From Leptodactylus fallax (taxonomy: Eukaryota > Chordata > Amphibia > Anura > Leptodactylidae): 64,000 bases of DNA. Under the pieces are notes generated by a model. It ran no database searches, was not told the DNA's origin, and saw only the letters and a list, made by a program, of their open reading frames with translations. The DNA lies in NCBI GenBank assembly GCA_947044405.1, contig CAMRHE010000166.1, forward strand, positions 1,675,501-1,739,500, in the 5' to 3' direction. Position numbers and translations under genes: made by a program. The stretch's first letter is position 1, and every line of letters starts with the position of its first letter. This document shows positions 43,620 to 54,636 of the stretch, in pieces.

Positions 43620-45356
43620 TAATCTGATGCCTCAGGCATTGGTGGGTGGAAATCCTGGATGATCCACACCGGATTCATCTTCACAAAGGTCAGTCTCTAC
43701 AAATTTTGGGTGGGCAGGCAAGTTCTCCTTGGGGTAACTATGGCCCCTGCTGCACTAAACACCAGCACTGTTGCCACACTACTGGCCTGGCAGGACAACT
43801 TTTCCAGGGCAAACTCAGCCAGTTTCGGCCACAAATCTAGTTTGGCTGCCCAGTAGTCCAGCAGATCTTCAATGACGGGTGGCAGGGTGCACTCTAAGTA
43901 TGCCACCACCTGCTGGTTCAACTTCTGCTCTGTGTCTAGCTGCTGATGAGCAGCTTCTTCACTATGCGGCTGAAGAAAGCTGCTCATCAGCGACTCTAGA
44001 CTCAGGCTGCTGCTGATGGAGACGATACTGCTCCTGCCACCCCCACCCCCTCCCACAGCTGCCATGCCAGTGTAAGTTGAGCACTGAGACCCCCCAGTTG
44101 GACATGTGAGAGGATGGACGATGGCGCAGATAGACAGCGGTCAACTTGCTACATAGCATGTCTCTATAGTAGTTCAGTTTGTCGTCCCTCTAAGCAGGTG
44201 TAAAAAAGGCCCCCGGTTTTCCCCGGTAGCGAGAGTCTAACATGGTGGAGAGCCGGTAGTCATCCCTCTGTCAAATGGTGACAATTCGGCTGTCACTGCA
44301 CAAGGAAGTCAGCATGCATCGGGCCATTTGCGCAAGTGACTCCGAGGGGACTCCCTGCATCCATCTCCACTGCATACTGCCATGGTATGTCTGGGTCATG
44401 TGCCTCATCCTCCTCATCTCTCTCTGGCTGTTCTGGTTGCTCCTGCTCCTCCTTTCCACCCATTTGGCTACACATTGATTGTGCTCCAATGTCCTCCTCA
44501 TCCTCCTCCTCCTCCAGTTCAGCCCCCACAGGGCTCATGTGGCCGTGAGATGTAGATGCCACATCTCCAGTCCCCTGACCAGCCAGATTGAAAAGCATCT
44601 TTTCCAGGATTTGAATCAGTGGAATGACATTGTTCATCCTGTAGTCCTGGCGACTAACAAAGTGGTCTCCTCAAAGGGAACTAACAAACGGCAGGTGTCA
44701 TGCATGAGCTGCCACTAGCTAACGTTAAAGTTACACAGGGGAGCACCTCTGTCCGCTTGGATCATCAAGAAATCGTTTTATGGCTTTTCTCTGTTCATAT
44801 AGTTGATCCAACATATGGAGGGTTGAATTCCAATGGGTGGAAACATCACATATCAGCCTATGTTGTGGGAAGCTGTTCTGCCGCTGCAGCTCAAGGAGGG
44901 TGTTCTTGGCGGTGTACGAGTGGCTGAAGTGCATGCAAAGTTTCCTTGACATTAAGTTAAGGAAATATTTGACAACCAGATTGAACACGTGCACCATGCA
45001 GGGAGCATGGCTCAGCCCTCCTTGATGCAGTGCTGACACCATGTTCTTCCCATTGTCGGTCACCATTGTTCTAATTTTAAGTTCTCTTGGAGAAAGCCAG
45101 GATTCGATTTCTTGATTGAGGACACGGAGCAGTTCCTCCCCTGTGTGACTTCGTTCGCCCAGGCAAACGAGGTGTACAGTAGAATAGCGTGACACCGCTG
45201 TGCCCTGCACATGTGGTTTGCTGGAGGAGCACTGTGAATTGTTCCTGCAGTGGAGGCTGAGGAGACAGTGGAGGATGAGGCGGACATTGTTGCAGGACCA
45301 ACGGCGTGAGAAGGTGAGGCAGAAGTTGCGTCACCTGTCTAAGTTGCTGGTGTGTC
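43620..45356 (-). pseudogene. hAT transposase remnant
   Basis: The minus-strand pieces in order are as follows. 45210-44731 reads SHTGEELLRVLNQEIESWL, MVTDNGKNMVSALHQGG, HVFNLVVKYFL and CDVSTHWNSTLHMLDQLYEQ, the RNase-H-like core of hAT transposases with D in VTDN and the STHWNST block. 44637-44293 is an acidic insert rich in Glu and Asp. 44065-43640 reads LLDYWAAKLDLWPKLAEFAL and ATVLVFSAAGAIVTPRRT, the C-terminal dimerisation region. Stops and frameshifts separate them, and the N-terminal BED zinc finger is missing. The adjacent minisatellite contains two copies of its 5' section. Confidence 0.85.
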
Positions 45357-45400
45357 TGGGCAGGCACCACATTAATCCAGTAGGCCGTAAATTACATATA

Positions 45401-45624
45401 CAGTGCCTTGCGAAAGTATTCGGCCCCCTTGAACTTTTCAACCTTTTGCCACATTTCAGGCTTCAAACATAAGGATATAAAATTTTAATTTTTTGGTGAT
45501 GAATCAACAACAAGTGGGACACAATCGTGAAGTGGAACGAAATTTATTGGATATTTTAAACTTTTGTAAAAAATAAAAAACTGAAAAGTGGGGCGTGCCA
45601 AATTATTTGGCCCCCTACATCTAG
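45401..45624. mobile_element. Solo arm of the 3768-5389 Tc1 family
   Basis: From TA (45399-45400) the sequence cagtgccttgcgaaagtatt continues collinear with the left terminal repeat of the complete element, up to ttggccccct at 45624, where the match stops at the inner end of the repeat. The transposase and other arm are missing. Confidence 0.85.
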
Positions 45625-45789
45625 CACATTGTCATTGTTCTCGTCATCATCACTAGCTGTTTCTCCTACTCCTCCTTCTCCTCTTCAATGCCATTAGTCA
45701 TCCATAAGTGAATATGTGTCCAGGAAAAATAAATATGCACCAAGTCATCAGGCGGTTCTGCGACTTAACTCTCACCTAGCCAACCTGCT

Positions 45790-45945
45790 CACTGTGCAGT
45801 CGCTGCTGTACCACTTAGCCCCTCCCAACAGGGAGAAAAAACATTAACTAGAAACCTTCCCAGCCCCTCCCAACAGGGAGAAAAGCCATTAGCTAGAAAC
45901 CTTCCTTCCTTCCTTCCTTCCTTCCTTCCTTCCTTCCTTCCTTTT
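45790..45945. repeat. Short duplication and CCTT microsatellite
   Basis: Two direct copies of agcccctcccaacagggaga followed by attaactagaaacc-type sequence (about 45819-45900) precede about 11 CCTT units (45898-45943). The microsatellite replaces the rest of the CR1 endonuclease at this edge. Confidence 0.85.
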
Positions 45946-47140
45946 AGCCCTGTCTTTGCGAAAGAGTGTAAAATCCTGAATGTTAACAGCCCACTCATGT
46001 GAGGAATCTAGCCACTTCTCAGTCACACAAACTATATCAATGTTTTCCTCCTGGACCAGGGCCTCCAACTCCCCCAGTTTACTCACTAGGCTTCTGACAT
46101 TTGTGAACACACACTTTAATTTGCCATCCAAGTTTACACATTCATTACCAGAAATGTGCATTCTTGAAGTTTTATGGCCAGATTTGTCTATACTGTTCAG
46201 TTGTAATAAATGGATCTCCCTATCAAGTATTCTAATCCCCCACCACAATCCACTTGTCCACCTTCCATGGTAGCCTGTCCCCTCTCTGACCTAATCTACT
46301 CCTATATTTGCCTGGCCCCTCCCCCTGCATTTCTAGTTTAAATGCTCCGCCACCCCCACTAGAATTTTCTCCCCCAGCACAGCAGGTGCAAGTTATCTGA
46401 AGAAAACCACTAATATCTCAGTGAAAAGTCATCCGAGTGCTCTAAGAACCAAATCCCTTATTTCCTGCACCAAGACTTGAGCCATGCACTTTACTCCTTA
46501 AGCTCCCACTGTCTTTCCTGTGTAGCGAATGGCACAGGCAGTATTCCAGAGAATACAACCTTGAAGGTTCTTCCCTTCAACTTGTTGTAGCCTAGAGTTC
46601 TTTAAAATAATTTTTAAAGGAGCCTCCACCTACCATTTATTCTGTCATTGGAACCCACATGGACCACAACAGCTGGGTCCTGCCCAGCCCCTCCCAGCAA
46701 TTTGTTCACCCGTTCCACCACATACCAAACCCTGGTACCAGGGAGACAGCAAACCATTCAGTTGAGGCTGTCCTAGTAACAAATTATTCTATCTTCCTGA
46801 TTATAGAATACCCTATAACCACTAACTGCCTAGCCCTATCTACACTACCGTCCCCTCTCCGACTACTAGCTGGACTGTCTTCCCGGCTGTTAGGGAGTGC
46901 AGTATTCACTAGGGCTGCCATTTCTGACTCTGATATCCCACCCAACTTGGTAATTTTGTTTGTATGAACAAAAACAGGAGTGGCCTTCCTTTTCTTGGAT
47001 CCCCTTTCACCCCTTCTCTCTGTATTAACCCAGCTCCTTGTCTGGTCTTCCTGATGGCTCTCCAACCTCCATATCTAACCCACTGACTGCTTGTTAGTAT
47101 CCTGCAAAGCCATCTGGTATTGGGTAAGTGTGGCCTTATA
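45946..47140 (-). mobile_element. 5' part of an older CR1 LINE (host copy)
   Basis: Minus strand: 47065-46800 encodes KKRKATPVFVHTNKITKLGG and RQLVVIGYSIIRK, the ORF1 esterase start. 46780-46500 continues in broken frames (VVHVGSNDRINGRWRLL). 46248-45950 gives CVFTNVRSLVSKLGELEALV and VCVTEKWLDSSHEWAVNIQD, the ORF2 endonuclease start. The copy stops at the CCTT repeat, so it is 3'-truncated, which is unusual for a LINE. Confidence 0.75.
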
Positions 47141-47425
47141 GTTACATAGCAGATGAGGTTGGATGAAGACATCAGTCCATCAAGTCCAACCTATAACCCT
47201 ACAGTCCCCTACAGTGTTGATCCAGAGGAAGGCAAAAAAACCCATGAGGCTTATTCCAATTGCCTCATTTCATGGTAAAAAAAATTCCTTCCCGACTCCA
47301 ATCTGGCAATCAGTATAAAAGCCTGGATCAACGTGCCCTTAAAATCTAGAATCCATAACCCATAATGTTGTTCTGTTCAAGAAAGGCATCCAGGCCCTCT
47401 TTGAACTTGTTCAATGAATCCATCA

Positions 47426-50249
47426 TCACCACTTCCTGGGGAGAGAGTTCCATAGCCTCGCTGTTCTTACTGTAAAGAATCCTCTTCTATGTTGCTGGTG
47501 AAACTTTCTCTCCTCCAGTCGTAGAGGATGTCCCCTTATCACTGTCACTGGCCTAGGGGTAAAAAGATCATTAGAAAGTTCTTTGTGCTGTCCCTTCATG
47601 TATTTGTACATTGTTATTAGATCTCCCCGTAGACGTCTTTTCTCTAAACCCCAAGTTTGTTAATCTATTATTGTACTCCAATCCACCCATTCCTCTAATA
47701 ATTTTGGTTGCCCTTCTTTGCACTTTTTCTAGTTCGATTATGTCTGTCTTGTATACTGGGGCCAAGAATTGTGCACAATAGTCTAAGTGTGGCTGTACCA
47801 GTGACTTGTATAGAGGCATAACTATGTTCTTGTCATGAGAATCTATACCTCTTTTGCTGCATCCCATAATTTTATTTGCCTTGGCAGCAGCTGCCTGGCA
47901 CTGGTCACTAAAGGTAAGCTTACTGTCCACCAAAATCCCCAAGTCTTTTTCATTGGCTTACCCAGTCTTACTGTTATGTACTTAATAGTAAATTACTGTC
48001 TTACCCAGTAATTTACTATTCAGTACATAATCATACATTTTATTTCGTCGACCAAAATGCATAACCTTACATTTGTCAATATTAAACTTCATTTGCCAAG
48101 TCTCGGCCCATTCTTCCAGCTTCCTTAGATCCCCTTGTAATAGTCTATTATCCTCCTCATTTTTGATTACCTTGCAAAGTTTAGTATCATCTGCAAATAT
48201 GGACACCCTACTATGCAAACCGTCTACCAGGTCATTAATAAAAATATTAAACAGGAGAGAGCCCAGTACTGACCACTGTGGCACCCCACTGGTGACTGTG
48301 ACCCAGTCTGAATATTTACCATTAATAAGCACCTTCTGTTTCCTATCAGTGAGCCAGTTGCAAACCCAAATGCATATGTTTTCCCCCAGTCCCAACATGC
48401 TGATTTTGCATATCAACCTTTTATGTTGTACAGTATCAAAAGCCTTTGAAAAGTCCAGATACACCACGTCCACTGCATTACCCATATCCAGTCTTGAACT
48501 GACCTCTTCATAGAAGCTGATCAGATTAGTCTGACAGGACCGATTCCTCATAAAACCATGCTGATTGGGTGTTTATAAGATTATTTACATTGAGGTACTC
48601 CAGGATAGCATCTCTTAGAAAGCTCTCAAATATCTTACCCACCACATAAGTCAAACTTACTGGCCTATAGTTTCCAGGCTCACTTTTAGACCCCTTTTTG
48701 AAAATTGGCACCACATTTGCGCCAGTCAAGTGGAGCATACCCAGTCATTACTGAATCCTTAAATATTAGCTATAAGGCTCTGTCTATCACCGTGCATAAT
48801 TCCCTCAGAACTCGGGGGTGTATGCCATCTGGACCTGGCGACTTCTCTATTTTAGTGTTTTGAAGGCGGCACCGCACTTCCTCCTGGGTTAAACAGGTGA
48901 CATTGAATGGAGAGTTAACATTATCCCTAATCATGTTGCTGGCCATTGCATTTTCTTGTGTAAACACCGTAGAGAATAAGGCATTTAATGGTTGTGTTTT
49001 CCTCATCCTCCTCCACCATTACACCCAGATTATTTTTGAGAGGGCCCACATTGTCAGTTTTTATTCTCTTGTTATTTATGTAATTGAAGAATAAATTTGG
49101 ATTATTTTTACTTTCCTTGGCAATTTTTCTCTCAGCCGCAATCTTTGCCTTCTTTATTTGTCTTTTACACAATTTATTTTTCGCTTTATAGTTTTTTAAT
49201 GCTGTGTCACTACTTTCTTTTTTTAGCACTTTAAATGCTTCCTTTCTATCCCTCATTGCACTCCTTAGCGTTTTAGTTTGCCATATTGGTTTTCTATGAT
49301 TTCTGGCCCGCTTATTCCCATAAGGGATATGTTTTTTTAGTGGTCCTATTTAGAAGGCTTTTGAAAATGTCCCATTTTGTTTGTGTTCCGGTCACTTTGA
49401 GGACATTGTCCCAGTTTATGCTGCTAAGCTCCTCTCTCAGCTGGTTAAAATTGGCCTTCCTGATGTTTAGTGTTTTTGTTCCCCCTCTACTGAACATTTT
49501 TTAATGTGTACAAGAAAACTTATTATGTTGTGGTCACTATTACCAAGATGACACCCAACCTCCACTTTTGACAATGTGTCAGGTTCATTTGTTAAAATTA
49601 GGTCTAAAAGTGCCTTGCCTCTTGTTGGGTCCTGCACTAGTTGTGATAGATAATTGTCTTTTATTACTGACAGAAACCTTTGTTGGACCTGCAGGTTTCT
49701 GCCTCCCAGTTGATATCTGGGTAGTTGAAATCCCCTATAGTAATGATTTTATTATGCTTTGTGGCCTCATCTATTTGTTTTATTAGTACATTTTCAGCTT
49801 CTTCCATTATATTTGGAGATTTATAACAAACCCCTATCAGTATTTTAATATTCTTTGTTCCTCCCTTAATTTCCACCCATAAGGACTCCACATATTCATT
49901 TTCCTCCCAGATGTTCTCTCGCAGAACTGGCTTAAGGCAGGATTTTACGTATAAGCAAACCCCTCCCCCCTTTCCTATTGGTGCGCTCCTTTCTAAACAT
50001 ACTGTACCCCTGTATATTTACAGCCCAGTCATAGCTAGAGTCCAGCCATGTCTCACTTATCCCCACCATGTCATATTTCTCTTCCAACATTATCACTTCT
50101 AGTTCCTCCATCTTGTTAGTGAGACTTCTGGCGTTAGTATACATACATTTCAAGGATTTATCATTATCCCTACTGTTCCACTGCCTACTGACTGTTCTAA
50201 CCCCACCCCCTGCTCCACCCCCAGTTACATTATTTAGCCCTCTTTCCAT
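47426..50249 (-). pseudogene. CR1 ORF2 (endonuclease + reverse transcriptase), broken
   Basis: Endonuclease: CMYTNARSLTNKMEELEVIM and VGISETWLDSSYDWAV (50150-49970), then GVCYKSP and GDFNYPDINWE (about 49820-49700). Linker: 49256-48927. Reverse transcriptase: KSPGPDGIHPRVLREL (48850), VVPIFKKGSKSEPGNYRPVS (48700), VVYLDFSKAFDTVQHKRLI (48480), SGVPQWSVLGSLLFNIFIND (48280, W for the usual G) and SIFADDTKLCKVI (48190) with the catalytic FADD. The C-terminus includes LGILVDSKLTF, VQRRATKIIRG and RTARLWNSLP (47942-47430). At least six frame breaks make it non-functional. The family makes cDNA by target-primed reverse transcription. Confidence 0.85.
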
Positions 50250-50505
50250 TTCTACACTATCTTGCCCTCTGCATCTGGTACCCTCCCCCCAATCCCTAGT
50301 TTAAACACTCCTCCAACCGTCTAGCCATCTTCTCCCCCAGCACAGCTGCACCCTCCCCATTGAGATGCAGCCCATCCCTACCATAGAACCTGTAGCCCAC
50401 AGCAAAGTCGGCCCAGTTCTCCAGGAACCCAAACCCCTCCTTCCTACACCAGCTCTTGAGCCACTTGTTTATCTCCTTAATCTCCCGCTGCCTTTCCTGT
50501 GTGGC

Positions 50506-51270
50506 TCATGGTACAGGTAGTATTTCTGAAAATGCTATCTTGGAGGTCCTTGCCTTCAGCTTTCTCCCTAGATCCCTGAAATCATTTTTAAGGACCTTCC
50601 ACCTACCGCTAGCTTTGTCATTTGTGCCAACGTGCACCATGTCCGCTGGATCCACACCAGCCCCACCCAGAAATCTATCAACCCGAACCGCGATGTGTCG
50701 AACTCGAACGCCAGGAAGGCAACACACCGTACGACGATCCCGGTCTTTGTGACAGATTGCCCTGTCTGTCCCACTAATAATTGAATCCCCCACTACCAGC
50801 ACCTGTCTAGGCTTCTCTGCACTCCTATTCCCCTTCTTACTGGAGCAGACATTCCCCTGGCGGTCAGAGGCAGTGTCTTGCTGCAGCAGTGTTACCCCTG
50901 TACTAACATCTCCCTCATCTGCCAATTTATCAAACTTGTTGGGGTGTGCCAGTTCAGGACCTGGCACTCTTCCCTCTACTCAGCTGCTTTCTTTCACCCA
51001 GCTAGCTGCCTCATGTTCCTGCACCTACATGCTACCATCCCCCTCTGCACTTACCCCAGCGAGTTCCTGCTCTGTGAGCAACAAACTCCTTTCCAAGTTA
51101 TCAATGGATCTCAGTCTTGCAATTTGCTCATTTAGATCCATGATCTGGACTTCCAAATGTGCAACGTGCTTACATCTTGCACAGCAGTATGCCCCCTCAA
51201 GCAGCTGCTCAAGCAGAGAATACATGCTGCAAGGTGTACACTGGACCGCATTAGTAAGCATGGAACACAT
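50506..51270 (-). pseudogene. CR1 ORF1 with zinc-like motif and esterase domain, broken
   Basis: N-terminal piece 51270-51025: MYSLLEQLLEGAYCCARCKH, a Cys cluster, followed by a coiled-coil-like stretch (IMDLNEQIARLRSIDNLERS). C-terminal piece 50967-50506: RQVLVVGDSIISGTDRAIC with the GDS nucleophile-type motif, HVGTNDKASGRWKVL and SEILPVP, the SGNH-esterase-like domain of CR1 ORF1. A stop separates the pieces. Confidence 0.75.
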
Positions 51271-51439
51271 CTTACCTGATGGGGATGTTTTTTTTTTTTT
51301 TTTTTTTAAAGTCCCTGAATCTAAAGTCACTTAATCTTAAGTCACACTTAGATCAAACACATTTGGAATCAAACCACACTCGCCAGCTCACACACTCGCT
51401 TTATACTGCTCCAAATTGCAGAAAAAGCTGCCACAGATT

Positions 51440-51640
51440 CCTCTGATTGCTTCGCTCAAGATTGTCAATCGCCCTCAGTGTTGCATTCTGCTCTTCCAGA
51501 TCTCTAATTCAAGCTTCCATATGCGCAACATACTCACATCTGCCACAGCAGTATTCACCCTGAAACTCTTGCTCCAGTAGTGCATACATATACCAGACTG
51601 TGCACTGAAGTAAATGGCCAAGCCTGCTAGCCATTAACTA
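51440..51640 (-). pseudogene. ORF1 start of the host CR1
   Basis: The minus strand encodes MYALLEQEFQGEYCCGRCEY, VAHMEA and LEEQNATLRAIDNLERS, the same module as 51270-51025 but a different copy. Its lost continuation fits the fragment at 47140-45946, which places the intact-length CR1 as an insertion between the two. Confidence 0.65.
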
Positions 51641-52310
51641 ATTTACTGTTTCTTGTAATTTGGATAAAGTAAGTTACTTTCAGGTATGTTCACTCCTGCT
51701 CAACTCCTTTTTAATTCCACTTAGTGAAGCAAGCCCACAGTGAGCAAGCTCAGTGAGTCCTTTGCTTCTATGTAAAGCAACTGGATGCAATTTTCCCTCA
51801 ATTAGGTGCAAAGGAGAAAAAAAAAAGTTTTTTAAATTGTGTCAGTAGTTCTAACACAAACTGCACACAGCAAAGAAAGTTACTATACTCAATGTACAAA
51901 ATGAAAAATTACTTTTTTTTTTTTTTTGTAATGTCACTTTAGCCCCAAATTTCTCATTTCTACAAGGGGTTAAAGGAGAAAAATCATCCATTATTTGTTA
52001 AAGTGGTTTTCTGGGCAAAAAAATCTTTTTTTTTTTTTAATGGTCTGTTAGTGCTATTAATGGGTTAATAAGTATACCCATATACCGATAGCAGTGTTTT
52101 GAGTGATTTCTGGGAGCTCCTGGCATCCTCTGCATTTGTTTACATGGTTTAGTTTCCTGCTGTGTAGCTTTCCGCACTACCTCCCTGTCACTGCCCCGCC
52201 CCCTCTCTCACTCCATTACACCCCTCCCTGTCTCCCTAGCTATCCTGCCCACTACTAGTCTTTCCCAACTAACTAACTGATATACCAGGGCAATTAAATT
52301 ATATAATTAA
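51641..52310. other. Unassigned non-coding stretch
   Basis: 51641-51850 may be the host CR1 5' leader. T-runs are at about 51912 and 52028. 52190-52260 is C-rich (cctgtctccctagc). No gene. Confidence 0.4.
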
Positions 52311-52426
52311 CTAGCAGAAGGACCCGGCTTCGCACGGGTATATTTCATTTTTTGTTTGTGTAGTGGCCCCATAAGAATTGGCCAGTTTTGCACTTGACAT
52401 CCAGTATGGCAGTCAAGTATAGTGAC

Positions 52427-52708
52427 AGTGTATTATTTATTATGCTTACTTATATAGTGCCATCATATTCCACAGTGCTTTACATACAGACATTGACAGT
52501 CACTGTCCCATATAGGGCTCACAATCTACATTCCCTATCAGTATGTCTTTGGATTGTAGGAGGAAACCGGAGTACCCAGAGGAAACCCACGCAAACACGG
52601 GGAGAACATACAAACTCCTTGCAGATGTTGTCCTTGGCAGGATTCGAACCCAGGATTCCAGCGCTGCAAGTCTGCAGTGCTAACCACTGAGCCACCGTGC
52701 TGCCCGAT
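52427..52708 (-). mobile_element. V-SINE with tRNA-like head and L2-like tail
   Basis: On the minus strand it begins gggcagcacggtggctcagt, containing a Pol III A box (TGGCTCAGTGG), and has a B box GGGTTCGAATCC at about 52645-52656. The conserved core cgtgtttgcgtgggtttcct ... ccaaagacata is that of vertebrate V-SINEs. The tail ends gcactatataagtaagcata, resembling the L2 3' end that supplies reverse transcription. It lies inside the Helitron. Confidence 0.85.
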
Positions 52709-53022
52709 TTATGGCTGTGTTGTTATTGAAACCTGGTAAATGAAATGTGAACTTATATTGACTGATACACGTCATATGACTGAATATTTAAGGACCTGCG
52801 AGCCGCTATTGACTCAAACAGGACATAAATAGCTTGGTTGCTATGGAAACCTGGTGTAAAGCTGTGTGTTTATCAAGACTAAATTACCTGCGATTTTTCC
52901 ATTGGTCCATAAGCATCATGTGATCATGTGTATCTCAGTTTGGATATCAGTGAAAAATCTGGGATTGGTTGTTATGGAAAACTTGGAGTAAAGCTGTGTG
53001 AATGTGACCTTGTGTAACAGTG

Positions 53023-53343
53023 TCATCCACAGAGCTCTGCCCCTTTTAAAGCTGACCTTACAGCAGTGAAGAAAAATGGCTGGGTAGTTATGGAAACATG
53101 GAGTGCAGCGTGTGTGCATGTGGCTGACAATGCCTTGTCAGATTGGAGACGGGCTTGGGTCTGCTGGGTTGTTTCAGCAGCTCGCTGTTGTCTGTGACAT
53201 ACCTTGTCAGATTGGAGACGGGCTTGGGCCTGCTGAAAGTTTTCATTTGCTCGAGCAGCAGCCATGCGTTTTGCTGCAGGGCGCATGAATAGTTTAAAAA
53301 GTTTAAATTTATAAGAATGCTGACATCCAGTATGGCAGTCCAA
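53023..53343 (-). pseudogene. Helitron protein N-terminal repeat fragment
   Basis: The minus strand encodes ANENFQQAQARLQSDKVC and HRQQRAAETTQQTQARLQSD, a repeat of about 23 residues. The RAAET..Q.QARL pattern is the N-terminal basic repeat of Rep/helicase proteins of animal Helitrons. No Rep or helicase motifs follow. Confidence 0.6.
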
Positions 53344-53344
53344 T

Positions 53345-54138
53345 CAGTGGCCTAAATACCGGGATAGCCACGGTAGCGGTTGCCACAGGGCCTGGGACAT
53401 TAGGGGTCCCGGCAGGCCCCTGATGGGTTTTTTTTTTTTTTTTGTTAATAAGCCATTACCTGCTGTTGTAACACCATCAGGTAACGGGCCCTATTTACTT
53501 ATGATCGCCGCTCCAGCTCACGGCCGCCTGCGCTTCACCTTCTGTGGAGGCGGCTGTGAGCAAGAGTGGGGATTGGTAAGTAAGGCCTGTGGGCCGTCAA
53601 TCCCACAAACACTGCTATCGTTATACTCTGGGGTCTTTTCAGACCAGAGTATAATGATCGGAGACCCAGAGGAGTTGAGGGAACATATAAAACACTGTTA
53701 CTTACCTCTCCTGCGCTCCAGCAGGTTTTGGGCCTCCTTTGTGACGTCCCAGATGTCGGTGGGCCAGTCCGACGTCATTATGTATCGTGATGCATGCCTG
53801 GCTCATGTGACATCTGGTCCAACATTGGAGAGGGAGTGCGCATAATACTATAGAAGGGGCCACTATGGGGCATAATACTGTGTGAAGGGGACACTATGGG
53901 GCATAACAGTGTATGCAGGGGCCACTATGGGGCATAATACTGTGTGCAACGGCCACTATGGGGCATAACAGTGTGTGCAGGGGCCACTATGGGGCATAAT
54001 AGTGTGTGTAGGGGCTACTATAGGGCATAATAGTGTGTGCAGGGGCTACTAAGGGGCATAATAGTGTGTGCAGGAATGCAGTTTGTGCGAGGGGGGGTGG
54101 TTCGCCTTGGGGCCCAGCCATTCCTAGTTACGCCACTG
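53345..54138. mobile_element. Non-autonomous hAT-type element
   Basis: It begins CAGTGGCCTAAATACC and ends CCTAGTTACGCCACTG. Flanking 8-mers agtccaat (53337-53344) and agtctagt (54139-54146) match at 6 of 8. The interior has a hairpin around actctggggtcttttcagac (about 53624) and a tandem of 30-bp units (gggcataatagtgtgtgcag) at 53840-54080. It is inserted in the Helitron. Confidence 0.8.
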
Positions 54139-54594
54139 AGTCTAGTATAGGTACAGTCTATTTATGGCTGTGTTGTTATGGAAACCTGGTAAATTAAATG
54201 TGAACTTATATTGGCTGAGCTGATACACATGATATGACTGACTATTTAAGGACCTGCGAACTGCTATTGACTAATACAGGTCATAAATGGCTTGGTTGCT
54301 ATGGAAACCTGTGTGCCTGAGGAGACTAAGCGCCTGTGAGCTTCTATTGGCTGATAAGGGACATGTGACTGTGTGTATGGCAGTTGGAATATGAGTGAAA
54401 GACTTGCAAGCTTGTATTAGCTAATGCAGGTCATTTTTTGGGAATACTGTATCTCAGGAACGGTACATCCTAGAGAGCTGAGACCCAGTCTAAAATCTTC
54501 CCGGACACCTGATGTACCTGTGTACCAAATTTGGTGAGGATCGGCCCAGTCGTTTGGTTGCGCATAAAGAACAGACAGACAGACAGACAAACTC

Positions 54595-54600
<6 letters not shown>

Positions 54601-54632
<32 letters not shown>
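54601..54632. repeat. AT dinucleotide repeat
   Basis: Sixteen AT units lie at the 5' end of the Helitron. Expansion here hides the exact terminus. Confidence 0.95.

Positions 54633-54636
<4 letters not shown>

Larger units (their letters stand above)
47141..51430 (-). mobile_element. Near full-length CR1 LINE
   Basis: On the minus strand it runs from a 5' leader near 51430 through ORF1 and ORF2 to a 3' end reading gatgtcttcatccaacctca then tctgctatgtaac at about 47141. Both ORFs are recognisable but broken. The order and length (about 4.3 kb) suit CR1-type LINEs. It appears inserted inside another CR1, whose ORF1 start is at 51440-51640 and whose continuation is at 47140-45946. Confidence 0.8.
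52311..54632 (-). mobile_element. Helitron, non-autonomous or decayed
   Basis: On the minus strand the 3' end reads ACCCGtgcgaagcCGGGT, a hairpin, then CCTTCTG and CTAG-3', followed by host T: the CTRR end, hairpin and A|T target rule of Helitrons. The opposite end reads aaaatgagtttgtctgtctg preceded by an AT repeat, a typical Helitron 5' region, but the terminal TC is obscured by microsatellite expansion. A piece of the N-terminal coding repeats survives (53023-53343). The interior is partly duplicated in tandem, and a V-SINE and a hAT element have inserted. Confidence 0.75.

Noticed and set aside
52640..52710. A genuine tRNA gene
   Set aside because: A and B boxes are present but the sequence continues into the V-SINE core and does not form a complete cloverleaf with acceptor stem.
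53423..53845. A 140-residue plus-strand frame
   Set aside because: It lies wholly inside a non-autonomous hAT-type element and begins with translated poly-T; no domain.
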